From: Epiperipatus broadwayi
Lineage: Eukaryota; Onychophora; Udeonychophora; Euonychophora; Peripatidae
Direction: 5' to 3'
DNA length: 64,000 nt
Assembly (NCBI GenBank): GCA_028023455.1
Contig: JAQFVV010006221.1
Span: 1,053,501 to 1,117,500, forward strand
Numbering within the stretch: position 1 is the stretch's first letter; each line of letters begins with the position of its first letter. Shown one piece after another: positions 1 through 13,080 of this stretch. The position numbers and the translations under genes were made by a program. The notes under the pieces are model-generated. The model did not search any database, had not been told where the DNA came from, and was given only the letters and a program-made list of their open reading frames with translations.

Positions 1-1170
1 TAAAAAAAATATATAATGTAATTTTTATTTTATTTTACAAAATTATATTTTAAAATAAAAGAAAGCTCTAAAACATATTACATTTTTTTCTATTTTCATT
101 TCTATTAATAATTTAATCATTTATTTTTAAATTATAAATATGTAATGGTGGTATATGTGTTTGTTTTGTAACACATATCTTGCTAGCATTACAGCACACA
201 TCCCAGTTTGAGAGGTAAAATGTGTCAATTTGACCCATTTTAGCTCTAACATTTTACTTTTGACTTTCCCATATGATTTTCACTTTTCATCTTTATTACT
301 TTATTTAATAATTTTATAATATAAGTTTAGATTTGCTTAAGATTGCCAAGCTACAGAGGTAACTTTTCTTACACTGCTCCATCTCACCAGGCCATAATCT
401 ACATTGACTTGCCACCCATCTGGGATCAAATGCATCATTATAATATGTACAGGAGAGATTGAATGCCATGAATGGCAGAAAATATCTAGTTTATATCTGA
501 CTTATGCAATAAACATATAATCTAACATAACTTTATTAAGTGCTGAAATTTCTCTACCAGTGGCTTGAATGAGCCCATGACTTTCTCCAATGGGTCTGCA
601 TCCTAGAAATAGAGGGTCACTGTAAATGGCAATATTCATCCACTGATCATTCAGCTTATGCTAAAATGAGCTTTATTATACATGTTGGGAATTTTTCTCC
701 CAATGAACTGATTTGCAGTTTATGCATGTATTTTTCCAGTGTGCACATTTTTAGGTAAAGGACTAGGCCTCTATCCCAGCATGTTGAATGGGCCCAGAAC
801 TTTCTACTGGATTATCATCCTAGAAATAAGGAAATATCTCCCCCCATTTTATGTCCATTACGGTTCTTAAGTTCACATAGTGATAGCCTACATTTAATAC
901 TCCTTCCTCAACCATTATCTGTACTTCTCCCCTTCATGACTTTCAGCCTAAACACAATCTACCCTTACTTGAAAGATTATTTTGCAACATTTTATTTAAA
1001 TTTTTTTATTATAGCTTTCATTTTATTTATTCTAGGCTTTATTCAATACATTTATTATTTTATCACTGTATTTTGATTCTTTAAAAAAACCTTTTATTTT
1101 ATTTTCACATGAAACATTATTATTTTACTCAACTCTAAGTAGCAAATTCTTAGTTTACTTCCATTTAATG
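1..1170. other. AT-rich non-coding stretch with a diverged direct repeat
   Basis: No convincing coding region was seen. Two related segments of about 57 bp lie at 555-611 and 772-828 (offset 217 bp); both carry a GAATG-GCCCA block, an ACTTTCT block and end in ATCCTAGAAATA. They suggest an old internal duplication within an unidentified repeat. The remainder is A/T-rich and resembles intronic or intergenic DNA. Confidence 0.5.
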
Positions 1171-1478
1171 CAGGGGTCATCAACCCTATGCCCATGGTGA
1201 CCATGGTACCCGCAGACCATTTTATGTGTGCCCACCACTATCTGAACACGATAAAAAATTATTTATCTGATACAAATACATTTAATTTTTAAGATTTTTT
1301 ATAAATTATTGTATTATATTGTAATCAAATTGGTAGGTCATACTATACTTTTACAGCGTAAAAGGGTCTATCATTAAAATATCCAACTATAAATTAACAT
1401 TGAAAAAATAAATGGTTCCCGCCACCTAGCTGTTATTATAGAATGTGCTCTTAAGTGCAAAAAGGTTGGGGACCACTG
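1171..1478. mobile_element. hAT-type MITE, 308 bp, with 8-bp target duplication
   Basis: The left end reads CAGGGGTCATCAACC and the right end reads GGTTGGGGACCACTG, forming imperfect terminal inverted repeats. Identical 8-bp copies of ATTTAATG flank the element at 1163-1170 and 1479-1486. An 8-bp target duplication with CAGNG-type ends is the hallmark of hAT transposons. At 308 bp with no open reading frame it is non-autonomous. The interior is AT-rich and folds only at its ends. Confidence 0.85.
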
Positions 1479-1486
1479 ATTTAATG

Positions 1487-2854
1487 TATCAACTCTAAAT
1501 AATAATAAAAAAATTTACTTTATTTGTTTAACATTACTTCCATTCTCATAATCCAGGCACAATAAACTTTTTTTTTGATTCTGAAAAGTCTGTCCAGTTA
1601 ATATAAACTCTAAACCGCCTAATCTTTGACAGGTGGTTTTTTTATTTTCATTATTTTTTCTATTTTTAAATTGAATAAAGTGTTCAACTAAATATTTTAA
1701 ATCAAATGAAGTGTTTGACTAAATACAAAACCCTCCTCAGTCCTCTCTAATTCCCACCTGGCTATAAACAATGCCAATAATAAATTCATTTATCTCTCTG
1801 GCTGCTTTTTTCTCTATTCTTTTTAATTGCATTATATTTTTAACAATTATTAATTATATACATAATATTATAATTTCCTTGCCTTGATCTATTTCATTTC
1901 TCAAATTGCTCACTGATTTTAACTTTTATAACTACATAATTTTAGCATTTATTTTGAATTTTAGTTTCATACTTTTTTAATTTTAATTATAATTTTACCT
2001 TTTTAACTTTAATTATGCTGGGTAAATTTATGGAACTTTGGATGACATTTGAAGTGGGTCCCCCTGAAATTTGCCATATAAACTAGGTTTGAATATCTAT
2101 TAAAATATACTTTTAATATATCTTTTGACTTTAATACTATGGGAATGGACTGACCCTTTAAGCAAAGGGAAAATATCATAGATAGCATAACCATCAATGA
2201 TACCCATGGTCAGATTGAGCTATACAAAGCATAACACAATCACATGTCAAGACCATGGCCCACCTTGACTGCTAGAATCAAACCTTCTATCCAAAGCATT
2301 TTATTTTTGAGGATCAAGCTCAGCCATCAGCAACCATATATTGTTGGCATGCTTCAGTCAACAGACACACAATCCAGTGCTTGAAATGTCCTAAGGTAGC
2401 TCATATTCTTAACCAGGGTCCAGCACATTTAACTTAACACATACAACATTTATAACTTGAAATTAATAATGAGGCAGTGACAAGAGAGAGAGAGAGAGAG
2501 AATAGACCAAATAATATTTAAAAAAATATTAATATTTATTGAAGCACACACATATCTAATATAATATAACAATATAATATTTTACATAAAGACATATGAT
2601 TAGTTTCAGGCTAAATTTTATAATAATCCTTTGTTAATTAAAGTTTATTTAAAATAAATATAAAGTATCTATAGACAAGTATCAAAATATCTTTACCTAG
2701 GTTTTCATGATTGTCAGTTTTCAACCAGTTGGCTTTTTGGTCTTCATCAATAGTTTCAGGGCTTGTTATCCATTTCTTTGTCTTGATAATGGGGGGGGAG
2801 GAGAGTAGAGGTAGCATCTATTTAATGATTTCAGCATTAGTTTCCAGTGAGGGT
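1487..2854. other. AT-rich stretch without a recognised gene
   Basis: Only short chance open frames occur. A (GA)n microsatellite lies near 2482-2500. The segment 2200-2430 is less AT-rich than its surroundings and may be an old repeat fragment, but no family was recognised. Confidence 0.4.
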
Positions 2855-3205
2855 TCAGGCTGGGATAATTGATTTATGGAGGACTTTTGGTGCTGGAAGC
2901 CCAGTTGAACACTTCCAAAATGATCTAGCAATGCATTTTTCTAGATCTGTGGCTTTTGCATTGATGTTGACTACAGCAATAATTGATTGACTTACTACTG
3001 CATTTATAGTTTCTAAATATCTGAATCTCTGGTTGTTTGGATTATCAAATAAAATACTCTGAGTCTGAATTCTGTCTGAACTAAAAGATGGTACCATAGG
3101 GTTTAAGCCTATTATAAATATTCCCATGAGATATTCATGTTTCTTGCAGCCAGAGAGAATTACCTCAGTCTGGAAAAGTGTCCATTGTTTTAGTATAAAA
3201 ATCAC
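2855..3205 (-). other. Open frame of 116 codons, unrecognised
   Basis: An uninterrupted minus-strand frame with a balanced amino-acid mixture, unlike the Lys/Ile/Phe/Asn-dominated chance frames nearby. It has no ATG at its 5' edge (the frame opens at GTG), so if real it would be an internal exon or a transposon remnant. No catalytic motif, membrane segment or known domain was recognised. Coding status is undecided; the mixed composition and moderate length are the only arguments in favour. Confidence 0.2.
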
Positions 3206-4250
3206 GCAATTATCTTTTAACTTTATTAAAAGTTAGATGATTCAAAAATGACTTTTTTGATTTGTTTACTTTATCTTTTGACATTTTTCTTCAAATTTAT
3301 TTTGAATTATTTTATTGAAATTATCATTTATAAGTAAGCACATTCTTCTACTTAATAATAAGTGCATGAAAACAAACATTTTCGTCAGTCTTTTCTTTTA
3401 AAGGTAAATAATTTATGCATCATTTTTAAATCTGAGAATTTAAAAATACGAACAAAATAAAAGCAAAAGCTTACTTTTTCTTGAATTGTACTCGGTTTGA
3501 AGTAATGTTTATTGAAGTAAATTATAATCCACATCATTCCCATTTCTTCTTTTGCAGTATGACTTTCAGAAACTATTAATCGACAGAAAAACAGTATTAA
3601 AATGATAGTAAGGCTTTAAGATTTCTATTCAATCATTTTAAAGAAACAATATTTTATAATCCCATTCAAATAGATTCTAAATTTTTCAGATTTTTCAGCT
3701 TTTTCTTCCTTATTTTATAAGATTAGAGTTGAAGTCTGTTGATTTAATTCTTTTTTTTTAATCAGTCCCCTCTACAACTTTGTTATATCATATATAGCTT
3801 GTATTACAAAGCATTGTGAGAACAAATGGACCAATAACCTTAGTGTGAATATATTAATATTACCCTTTCTGGCTTCATTTTTAATAACTACTCATAAGGT
3901 GCAAAACTATTTTTAATTCACTACCAAAAAATATGCTTAAGAATGAACTATAATGATTCATTTTACAAGATTTACAAATTTAATTAATTAATTTATTTAT
4001 TTCAATTGCTATTCAACAATAATAAAATAGCAATATATTTATCTTCCAATTAATAACAATACTTTTAAATTGTTATTTTATCCCTAATTAAAGCCTACAC
4101 TGGGTTTGAAATCTCATCTCCACTCAAGCAGATTTCCTAGTGCATCCAGAACAGTCTTTATTGAAAGCCACTTGTTAGGATTTTAATGCCAAATATATTA
4201 TCATGATTTAAAATTTGGGATTATTTAATATAGAGACTTGAATAAAAGGG

Positions 4251-4331
<81 letters not shown>

Positions 4332-6842
4332 TCAGGATGGGGTATCTGCATTGGAAAATTTCAAATAAATATACATATATATATATAAGAAATCTTATAT
4401 ATTACAAAAAAGCATGAGAGATCTAGAGAGATCACTCTGGGACATCAGCACAATTAACTCATTAGAGCAACTAAAAGCATAATTATAAATCCACCAACCA
4501 GCATTATCAATATAAAATAAGTAATACTCAAAACAACCATTCATCATGAATGATCAACAATAAAATAAATCAACAGTCAATATTGGACTGGATTTGAAAT
4601 GGGTTACTATAGACCAGGCTAATTATTGAGCCTTTGCCAGCTTGGGGCAATTACTTAACATAATTTGGCTGCACCATCTTAAGTGATCATCCATCAGAAT
4701 ACATAATAATCAGAAGCAATAATAATGAGACAATAAAACATGCTGATCATCATCAATGATCTGACCATTTAGTACCTTTAATGTATTATCTAATTATAAA
4801 CTTAATTTCTAATAGACTAAACTAAATAAAATGTAGTGCAGGGACTTTAAAGAATATAATATGTGCCAACCAGGATAATGATTCATTATCATTGGATGCC
4901 CCTTAAGTACTAAATACTCCCCATTTATATATCATATCATTATGCAGGAATCTAGCTCAGAGAACATAAGATCTCTAACTGTTATGGTGATCAAGTTATA
5001 ATGATGCAATACAATTTTAACAATTGAATTCAAGTTTATTAATAACAATATTAAAAAATGATATTAAGGTCTTTACAATATGGCTATACATATAAATAAT
5101 TAAACCTTCTGATTTTTGATTAACATACAATAAAAAATTATTACATTGTGGTTTACATGATTAATATACAAAATTCAAGTTACTATATGTTAATTTACAT
5201 ATAACATACATATATAAGCTCAGCTGCATGTTTTACTATTACATCAATATATTTCAATTGACATTATGTTAATGACACAACAATGACTAAATTTTACATG
5301 TCTATTTGACATTCATCGATATATGGACAGGCATGTGCAGTATAATTCCTAGACATATTTGAATTGCCATAAATATGGGAATATAAACTGTCCCAAAAGC
5401 ACTTGGTGGTAACTTTTGATAAATTTACTTACGTATAATATCTTCATTATCTGTGCACAGAGCACATATATATATATTAATTGATAATAAATGATTAAAA
5501 TGTTACATATATATGTGTGCATGTATATATGCACATGATGTTTACCTATTTTAATTTGTTACAATAATATATTTTTCATAGTACATGTGTATCAATATGT
5601 TATAGATATAATTTAAAATTAGTTATCAAATTCTATCTTTAATTATTACAGTTCCTTTTCTTTCTTTTTTTAAAAAAATATCAGTTTATAAGTTCTTTTT
5701 TTCTCTTTAAAAAACGTATTATCAACTTTTTTTTAAAGAAAAAATAAAATAAAGTCAATGAATTAAATCTTTATTCCTAGATGTTTAATCCAAACAAAAA
5801 CCTATTTGCATTTGTTTCACTTTTAGAATGTCTCTTTTTTTATTATTTTTTTAATAAATGAAATATGAAATAATTTTATATATCGCTAATTGTTAAAATG
5901 TATTTCAAAAATGAATTATTTAAAACAACTCGTTATATATATGCGATGTGAGATATTCATCTGTGATTCCTTGCATGTATGCACAGCAGTATATGTCTAC
6001 AAATTCTTTGGCAAGTTGATGGGTAATCATCAGAACAGGCATAGTCTGGGCAATTGTCCATGTTGGAAAATACATAATCAGGTATATTGGCATTCAATCA
6101 GTTCCCTACTATGTAGGATTAGATGAGCTACAAGCTAGAATACTGTTTTATTCATATTTAAGGCTTTAGAGACAGAGAAGTGGGTTTTCCTTCTATGTTC
6201 CAAACTTCAGTATAGTGAATTAGCAGCAGCTGCCTCCTCCTTAACTTCAGCTACATGTTCATGGGAAATATTTGTATAGCTCTGAAACCATTTCTGCTAA
6301 ACAACTCTTACTGGCCAACTATTTACTACCAACTACAACAAATTATTACAAAATATTATAATCAGACTAAAAAACAGACTTTGCAGGTGGCCAATTTGGC
6401 CACTGCTTCTCAAAATTAAAGCCAAAACAAAAACCAATTTTTTTATCAACCCTGTTACAGCTAGATTGCTGAGGTAATGAAAGCAAATGTTTTTGACAAA
6501 AAGTTTGAAGTTTTATCAAAAGTATGACTGGAAAAAGTTGATATCAATTAACTTTAATTCTTTGGAATTTTATAATCTTCAAAAATTTTTAAAAATAGAT
6601 AAAAGAAATGTATACAAGCATTATTTCAAAAATAAATCATGCTCATTTTTAAATTCAAAATCAGAATAAAAATATTAATATTTATTTAGGCTTAAATATT
6701 TATTTATAATAAAATTTTGTTTTTAAGTCAGTCATTTAACCCTTTACTGTTATTATTACTCCCAGTAAATGTAGAAAAATATCTACATAAATTTATATCT
6801 GTGTTTATTTCTACTTTTCCTTTACTTTATATATATATATAT
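3206..6842. other. AT-rich non-coding stretch with a long AT hairpin
   Basis: No gene was recognised; open frames at 5349-5534, 5890-6126 and 6487-6669 look like chance frames in A/T-rich DNA. A nearly pure AT dinucleotide run at 4252-4328 is interrupted once by ACT and can fold on itself. The block 4400-5050 is somewhat less AT-rich and may be an unidentified transposon fragment. Confidence 0.4.
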
Positions 6843-7515
6843 TGTAACAGTAGCTGGGTTCAAACCTGTTACAAAGAAGTTAAATAAGATCTCCCAACTG
6901 CCTAGATCAGCATGAGTCTAATAAATTGGATTCAGTGTGCAAGTATATATATAAAGAATTAGACATAAATGTCAAAGAGAGAGATAAGGTTGAAAGTTTT
7001 TTCTTTATTATTTACAGAAAAAAGAAAAAAAGAGGGAGAAAGATGTATATAATTATAGTTATTTTTTTAAAATACATTCATAAAAATATGTTAAGAAATT
7101 GTGGGAAGGCGGTTATATGAAAATATATAAATTTTCTTCTTGTATTTTTAATTTATTTCAAATGTATACTTACTTTTCTGTTGTTTTATTCTATATCGCA
7201 TTTTAATGAGAGTAATGAAAGAACTTTTATATGTATACCTGGAGGCAATTTTGGGGTCTTTTGTTCAATTACTTAGCACTCAAAATTTCCAAGGAATCTT
7301 AAGTAAATGTATGATATAAAAAGAAAAATGTTAAAAGCATGCCTAAGAAATAGAGATTGGCATACTGATAAACTATTTTGGGAAACAAAAGGAATTGGAG
7401 AAATTAAGGAGTTAAAAAGAAAAATCAAAACAAGCAAGAGTGGTTTTTCAAACTGAAAAGAAATATTAATATTTTCTTGTTGCTAAATTGACTGATATGG
7501 CTATGCTCGTATTAT
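6843..7515 (+). repeat. 5' LTR of the Ty3/gypsy element
   Basis: Starts TGTAACAG and matches the 3' LTR over its length with visible substitutions and small indels, for example an extra segment near 7105-7125. Both copies share a distinctive purine-rich AAAAAAGAAAAAAAGAGG-like block and a run ending AAAATGTTAAAAGCATGCC. Divergence between the two copies implies that the insertion is old. The 3' edge is approximate. Confidence 0.85.
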
Positions 7516-9900
7516 AAAATGAAACATTAAAACAAATCCTTCAATCAACCATCAGGAGAAGAAAATGAATTTAGATATTGTAACTCAGACCATTGCTACA
7601 ATCAGAATGCAGGAATAGAACAGTATGTGTAAGGCCGCTATCTTAAGCTTCGAATATGTAGCTGTTACTGTTAACTGCTTGCTCCTCTAAGAACCATAGA
7701 ATCCTCATCGATATGCTGCTAAAACAATCCAGGAATGAAGAAAATATCGAATTGTGTACAATAAGAATGCCTCCAGTAGCCATCATTATTTCTTAGATCC
7801 AAGTAATACCACAAAATGGGCATTTGTGCAAACTTTTTGCTATTACCAGAAAATTACAGTAAAAGAATACATAAATTTCAGTTGGATCATCAAAATCAAG
7901 CTTACATGGAAATAATCTTATTCCTATTAAAAACCCTGGATACTTCAAGGTAACTATAACTAGTTTTATTAACTTAAAAGAACTGAAAATTGCCTATCAT
8001 TACTCTCCAAAAGTTCAATCATTGTGTAAAATTATATATTTTAATTTAAAATATATAAATGCATTCCTACACTCATGTTTAATTATATATTCTTTTATAT
8101 TTATTATTGATATATAAATTATATATATGTTTTTCTTTCTCAATATTTAATTAGCCATAGTAATAAAATTGTACACTTACATTAAAACAAATTGTCTCTC
8201 ATTAATGAACATATTTATCACTTATATTGGCCTAGTTTCCTTCCTGGCAGAATATCAGAACAAATGAAGTATGCTTGTCAGAAATGACAATTGTATTATA
8301 TGTAATTTTAAATTCTAAACTAGAGAGTTGATAAAGAAATAGATCACTTATAGACTGAACAAATGTGTAGAAAGAGAGAATTCAACAGTAACTAATTTTA
8401 AATGACATGAAGCGTATAAAAAAGAAACCATTACTGATATGTAAGTTTAAATATACATGACTTAAGTTGAGAAGTATATAAAGCAGGGAAAGCTTTGTTT
8501 CAACTATGCAAATTAGTCAGTTACGTCCATTCAGCCTGATGGGTATTGTTACCTCCCAGCCCTGGGATTTGAGCTAGCTGAAAGAGCCAGGCACCTAATT
8601 ATCGATAGCTTTAAGATTTCTTAAAATAGAAAAGTATAATTCTTACAGTACTCGTGAGATTGGTGCTTGAAGTCAGTTTATTAATTGACACTCATAAATA
8701 TACTTTTTCTGAAGTATTGTTTTTTTTTGTTAAATGAAATAATTGCCACTAGGTAGATTTTTTTTTTAAAAATATATTTTTTTAACGTACATCCTGATAT
8801 AGGATATGTAGATTTTATTTCTTAAGATTAAGAAAGGGGATTTGTATTCAAATCCAATATGGTGGATAGTATTCAAATTCTATCTGCAGGTGTTATGGTG
8901 ACTATACAGCCATAGTTTTGCATTTACTATTCTACATGGTCAACAGATTCAATTTTTTGATAGACAATTATATAAACAACAAAATTAATACTGGGGTTGC
9001 CTGTTAAAATGGCTTCCCAATGAATGGGGCTATGAAAGTAGGAGAATGGCAGGTTGAGCAGACATTTTTTTTGTATGTGATGTTGTAGTTGTTAATTATT
9101 TTGTCTTGTTAATAGTACTTGGAAAAATAAAGCACTAGATAGGATTAGAGGTTCAACAATAGGGCAGGTGACAGTCAGCATAGTACTTTGTGAGCTGAGG
9201 TGGTGAGCCTAGCACATTGTATAAAAATAATAATAATAAATACATAAATTGTGTCATTATTTCACTCAGAAACAAAAAATTGTTTTCGTAAAAATATAAA
9301 ACATACGAATAAAAGTAGAAATAAAAGTTATTTATCTCTAAGATAAAGCAGGAGAGACAGGTAGGATAGATATAATAATAACAAAATTACAGGAGATAGA
9401 GGGGATGGAAATGAAGGTATTTAGATGACAGAAGGAAGAAAGTCCAAGAGAGCATATAAATAGTATACAAAAATATTTTAGGAGATATGGGATACTGGAG
9501 GAATTCCAAAATAATCTTAGTGCAGATCCATCTTCAAGGAATATGCAAAAATATGGTGGGATTCCATGTTACACCAACCCCAAACATACCAGGAGTATGA
9601 AACAGCCTTGAATAAAATATTTTGGAATGAGGAACAGCAGGAGAATATCAAAATGCAAATCATTAATCAGAAGTTTTTGGAAAAGGGGAAGGAAAATTGC
9701 ATACAGTTTTTGAGATGACAAGTGGCCACACTGAAGACATTAGAGAGTGATAAGCTATCTGAAAATTAGATAGTAAAAATGATGTGCCAAAATTTGGCAT
9801 TAGAAATAAGATGCCAAGTGGGGATTAAAAGTATTAGGTCAGCTGAAAAAATTTACAAGAGTCAAATTGAGGTAGATGAGCAAATGAGGGAGATCAAAGA
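7516..9900 (+). pseudogene. Leader and decayed gag of the Ty3/gypsy element
   Basis: The first 1.5 kb after the LTR is non-coding and no primer-binding site was recognised. Between about 9490 and 9890 one frame reads like a gag capsid, with Trp, Phe and Tyr-spaced residues (for example EYAKIWWDSM and EYETALNKIFW), but it is broken by stops. In an intact element this would encode the structural capsid protein that packages the RNA. Confidence 0.55.
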
Positions 9901-9909
9901 TAGAAATTC

Positions 9910-10360
9910 ATGGATAAATGTCAAATGGATATGGCAGAGGAAAAAGGAATGATACACTTGAGAGAAAGAAAACATGTTGGGAATTTGGTGTGCTTATGGG
10001 AAGATAGAGTTCCTCACTATGCCAAACAGGAATGCCCAAAGATTCATATGGAAATCAAACAAATAGAAATAGAAACCCTTATCATTTCGAGGAGTCAAAT
10101 TTCTGTTATGTCAGAAATACTATATCATAAACTGGTTAGGAAACAACCTGGCATATGGACTTCCACTGAAGGCTACACAGGTGACAATGGCAAATAATAA
10201 GAGGGCCAAGGTAGAATCTAAGCAGATATTGGTAGACTTATGGATAAATAGGAAAACTTTCGCTCATGTATTTCTTATAATGAAGGACCTGATACATGAG
10301 GCCATATTAGGATCTGATTTTCTACACAAATACAAATGTGTTCTGAACTAAAAAGGGAAA
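9910..10360 (+). pseudogene. gag nucleocapsid / protease remnant of the Ty3/gypsy element
   Basis: The frame from 9910 carries a damaged zinc knuckle: a His and a terminal Cys in HYAKQEC remain, but the first Cys pair is reduced to one (VCLWED). After a stop near 10198 the next stretch reads toward AILGSDFL near 10305, the typical C-terminal motif of Ty3/gypsy aspartic proteases. The catalytic DTG was not seen, so the protease is presumed dead. Confidence 0.6.
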
Positions 10361-10366
10361 GAGTTC

Positions 10367-11240
10367 TTGACTAAAGGAGAAACAATTAAATTTCTGGTGC
10401 CAGACCTATACCATTCAATTGGGGTCATGAAGGTTGAGGAATATCCAATGGACAGAGTTATAGCTGAGAAAGTTAAGCAGGCAAATGTGGCCAATGGAGT
10501 AGAAGAGCAGGCACTGCAGAAAATATTGGAAGAGTATGGCCACATTTTTTCAAATATACTGGATGAAATTCAAGGATTCGAGCAAAGAATTAAGATAAAT
10601 CAGGACTAGCCATTCCAGTCTAGGTCATACCCAGTTCCACATCAATACCAGGATAATGTGAAGGAGCAAATCAATCAAATGATAGAATGGGGAATTATTT
10701 CAAAGTGTTCCTCTCCATATTGTAATCCACTGGTGATTGTCAAAAAAAAGATGGGTCGGTCAGGTTGTGTTTGGATGCGAGACAACTTAATCGAATAACT
10801 ATCCCAGATTGTACTATACCCCTCCTAAGCAGAAATGGTTAGGAAGATTTAATGTAAAGAAAATATTTTTGACTTTTGATTTGACTGCCAGTTACTGGCA
10901 GATCCAACTCCATCCTGAAGATCAGAAATATACCACCTTTAGATATGACGGTTATTCATATCAGTTTAACTGTATGCCATTTGGTCTAATAAACAGCGAT
11001 GCAGTGTTGCTGTGATGATTGAACCAAATGTTGACAAGGAAGTAAAAAAAATGGTCACTATGTGTGCAGACGATGTATTGGTGGCATCGGCAACCATTGA
11101 AAAACATTTTAGGAATGTAGATATTTCTCAAAGAATGCCTAAAGAAAGGGAATCAAGATTAATTTTAAGAAAAGCATATTATGTAAGAATGAAGTTACAT
11201 TTTTGGGTCATGTGTTGGGTTTCCAAAAAATAAATCCCCA
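10367..11240 (+). pseudogene. Reverse transcriptase remnant of the Ty3/gypsy element
   Basis: Conserved Ty3/gypsy RT blocks are readable in three different frames. They are a leader with EYGHIFSN (10367-10609), the segment LTFDLTASYWQIQLHPED followed by FRYDGYSYQFNCMPFGL (10809-11015), and the catalytic box region at 11012-11233, which reads CADDVLVAS. The usual Tyr of YxDD is Cys here. Frameshifts and stops separate the blocks, so no continuous enzyme can be made. In the intact family this enzyme copies the element RNA to DNA. Confidence 0.85.
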
Positions 11241-11307
11241 TCCAGACAAAGTCTTGGCTATTAGAGAATTTCCTAAACCTATGTTGTGGAAGCAAATTTG
11301 ATCATTC

Positions 11308-11934
11308 TTGGGCCTCTGCAATTTCTATAACAGGTTTTATGAGGCATTCACAGAACAAATGGAGCCTTTGGTCAAGCTGGTAAGAAAGAATGTCCTGTGG
11401 AAATGGGCTCAGGAACAAGTGAAAGCCTTTGAGAGTATAAAAAGAGGTTTTGAAAAACAAGACATGTTGGCATTTCCTGATTTCAAGAAGCCATTCATTG
11501 TGCAAATGGTCAGTAGTGGGTATGGGATAGAAGTCACACTATCCCAGGAAGCCCTTGCAATTGTCTGGGCATTCCAGAAGTTCAGGACACTTTTGTTGGG
11601 ATCAAATGTGGTTGTCATTACTGACCATAAAAACTTGAAGTTTTTGAACCACAGCTATTTAACCAACAGCCAGCTGAACGATGGAGTCTATACTTCCAGG
11701 AATACCATAAAATATTGCAAAGGGTCAGAGAACATTATGCTGAACATATTGAGTCATAACTCTGCTCGATTCCAACCATACCATCTAAATGGAGAGAACT
11801 TGTATACCACCAGCTTGAGCCTGAAGATACTACCACACTACAAATGGGAAGATGGGCAACTAAGGACATTGATTGAGAAGCTGGAGGAAAAGGGAACAAT
11901 GAACTTAGGATGGGTAGGAAATAAGGCAGGATGA
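11308..11934 (+). pseudogene. RNase H and connection domain of the Ty3/gypsy element
   Basis: A 208-codon frame starts at the connection region (GLCNFYNRF, usually preceded by a Leu/Gly-rich motif) and continues to the RNase H segment with EALAIVWAFQKFR and the following VVITDHKNLKFL. The Thr-Asp-His-Lys-Asn-Leu block is a standard Ty3/gypsy RNase H signature. The upstream part of the RNase H domain is shortened (the catalytic DAS-type motif was not seen), suggesting an internal deletion. Confidence 0.85.
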
Positions 11935-11949
11935 TACTGAATAAGGCAA

Positions 11950-13020
11950 TTGATATTACAATATCAAATTCATGAGGATCAAGAGGAGTGTAAGCCTGTT
12001 TTACCATGTCAGATGAGGGAGGCTGTTATCACACATGTACACCAATTCTATGGTCATTATGGCACACTCAAAACTGAATGTTTACTCTGGGACTGGTTTT
12101 ATTGGCCCGGTATGCATACTAAAATTATGGCTATGGTAAGTCAATGTGAGATATGCCAAAAAGCAAAGCCAGCAAATAGGAGTTATGTAACACCTATGAC
12201 TTCCATAATTCCAACAAGGCCTCAGGAAATGATGGCCCTGGATTACTATCGTCCTTTGCTCCCCTTTAACAAGAAGTATCTGGTCATGGTCAATGATATA
12301 TTCTCTAAATTTGTAGCCGCATACCCAATATTCCAGGCAAATACTAAGAACATTATAAAAATGCTAGAAAATAATTATTTTCCTTCTGTAAGAAAACCAA
12401 ACTTTTTATTATCAGATCATGGCACTCCCTTCATATCGAGGGAATAGTGTAGATGGATACAACAACAGGGAATTAAGCATATATTGACATCCATCTGTAA
12501 TCTGCAATCGAACCCATGTGAGAGGGTTATGTGGGAACTAGGTCAGTTATTTAGAACATATCTTACAATAAAACATTGAGCATGGGTCAAGCAAGTTCCA
12601 CAGGTCAATTATATTAATTGGTCGGTCAACGAATCGACTGGGTTTGCCCCAATACAGCTGCATTTAGAAAAACATGTCCCTCAATTGATAAAAATCCCCT
12701 TGCCTGGGTTGAATGAGCCCCCAATAGATGTCAGAGCCAATAGAGCTCAAACTTACCAGACCTTTATGAAAAGGATTCAAAATAGAAATAAAAGGTCAGT
12801 GGGTACACAGCACTGATTCCAAATAGGGGACAAAGTAATGGTAAAAACACCACACGTTAGTAACCCAGGAAAATTCATTTGCTATAAGTTTTGTAATTTA
12901 TATGAGGGTCCATTCACTATTGTACAGTGACAGGAAAATAATGCATTTTGGGTGGATACTGGGTCAGAGATTAAAGAGTCCTACAATGCTAGGCTTTAAA
13001 ATTCATACTATAATGGATTT
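11950..13020 (+). pseudogene. Integrase remnant of the Ty3/gypsy element
   Basis: The N-terminal HHCC zinc-binding region is readable (HQFYGHYG followed by FYWPGM and CEICQKAK). The core follows with LDYYRP near residue 97 (first catalytic Asp) and SDHGTPF near 12415 (second Asp). A stop at 12445-12447 interrupts the core. Downstream frames still show CERVMWEL (a plausible third acidic position) and a C-terminal GPY/F-like stretch, NLYEGPFTIV, near 12900. The family enzyme would insert the DNA copy; this one is broken. Confidence 0.85.
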
Positions 13021-13080
13021 ATTATTTTAGACCTCAAAATAAGTATACCTTATTTTGAAGTCTTTCCAACAGGGGGGCAT

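Noticed and set aside
11735-12007. Minus-strand frame in the gypsy element
   Set aside because: Shadow of the plus-strand RNase H/integrase region.
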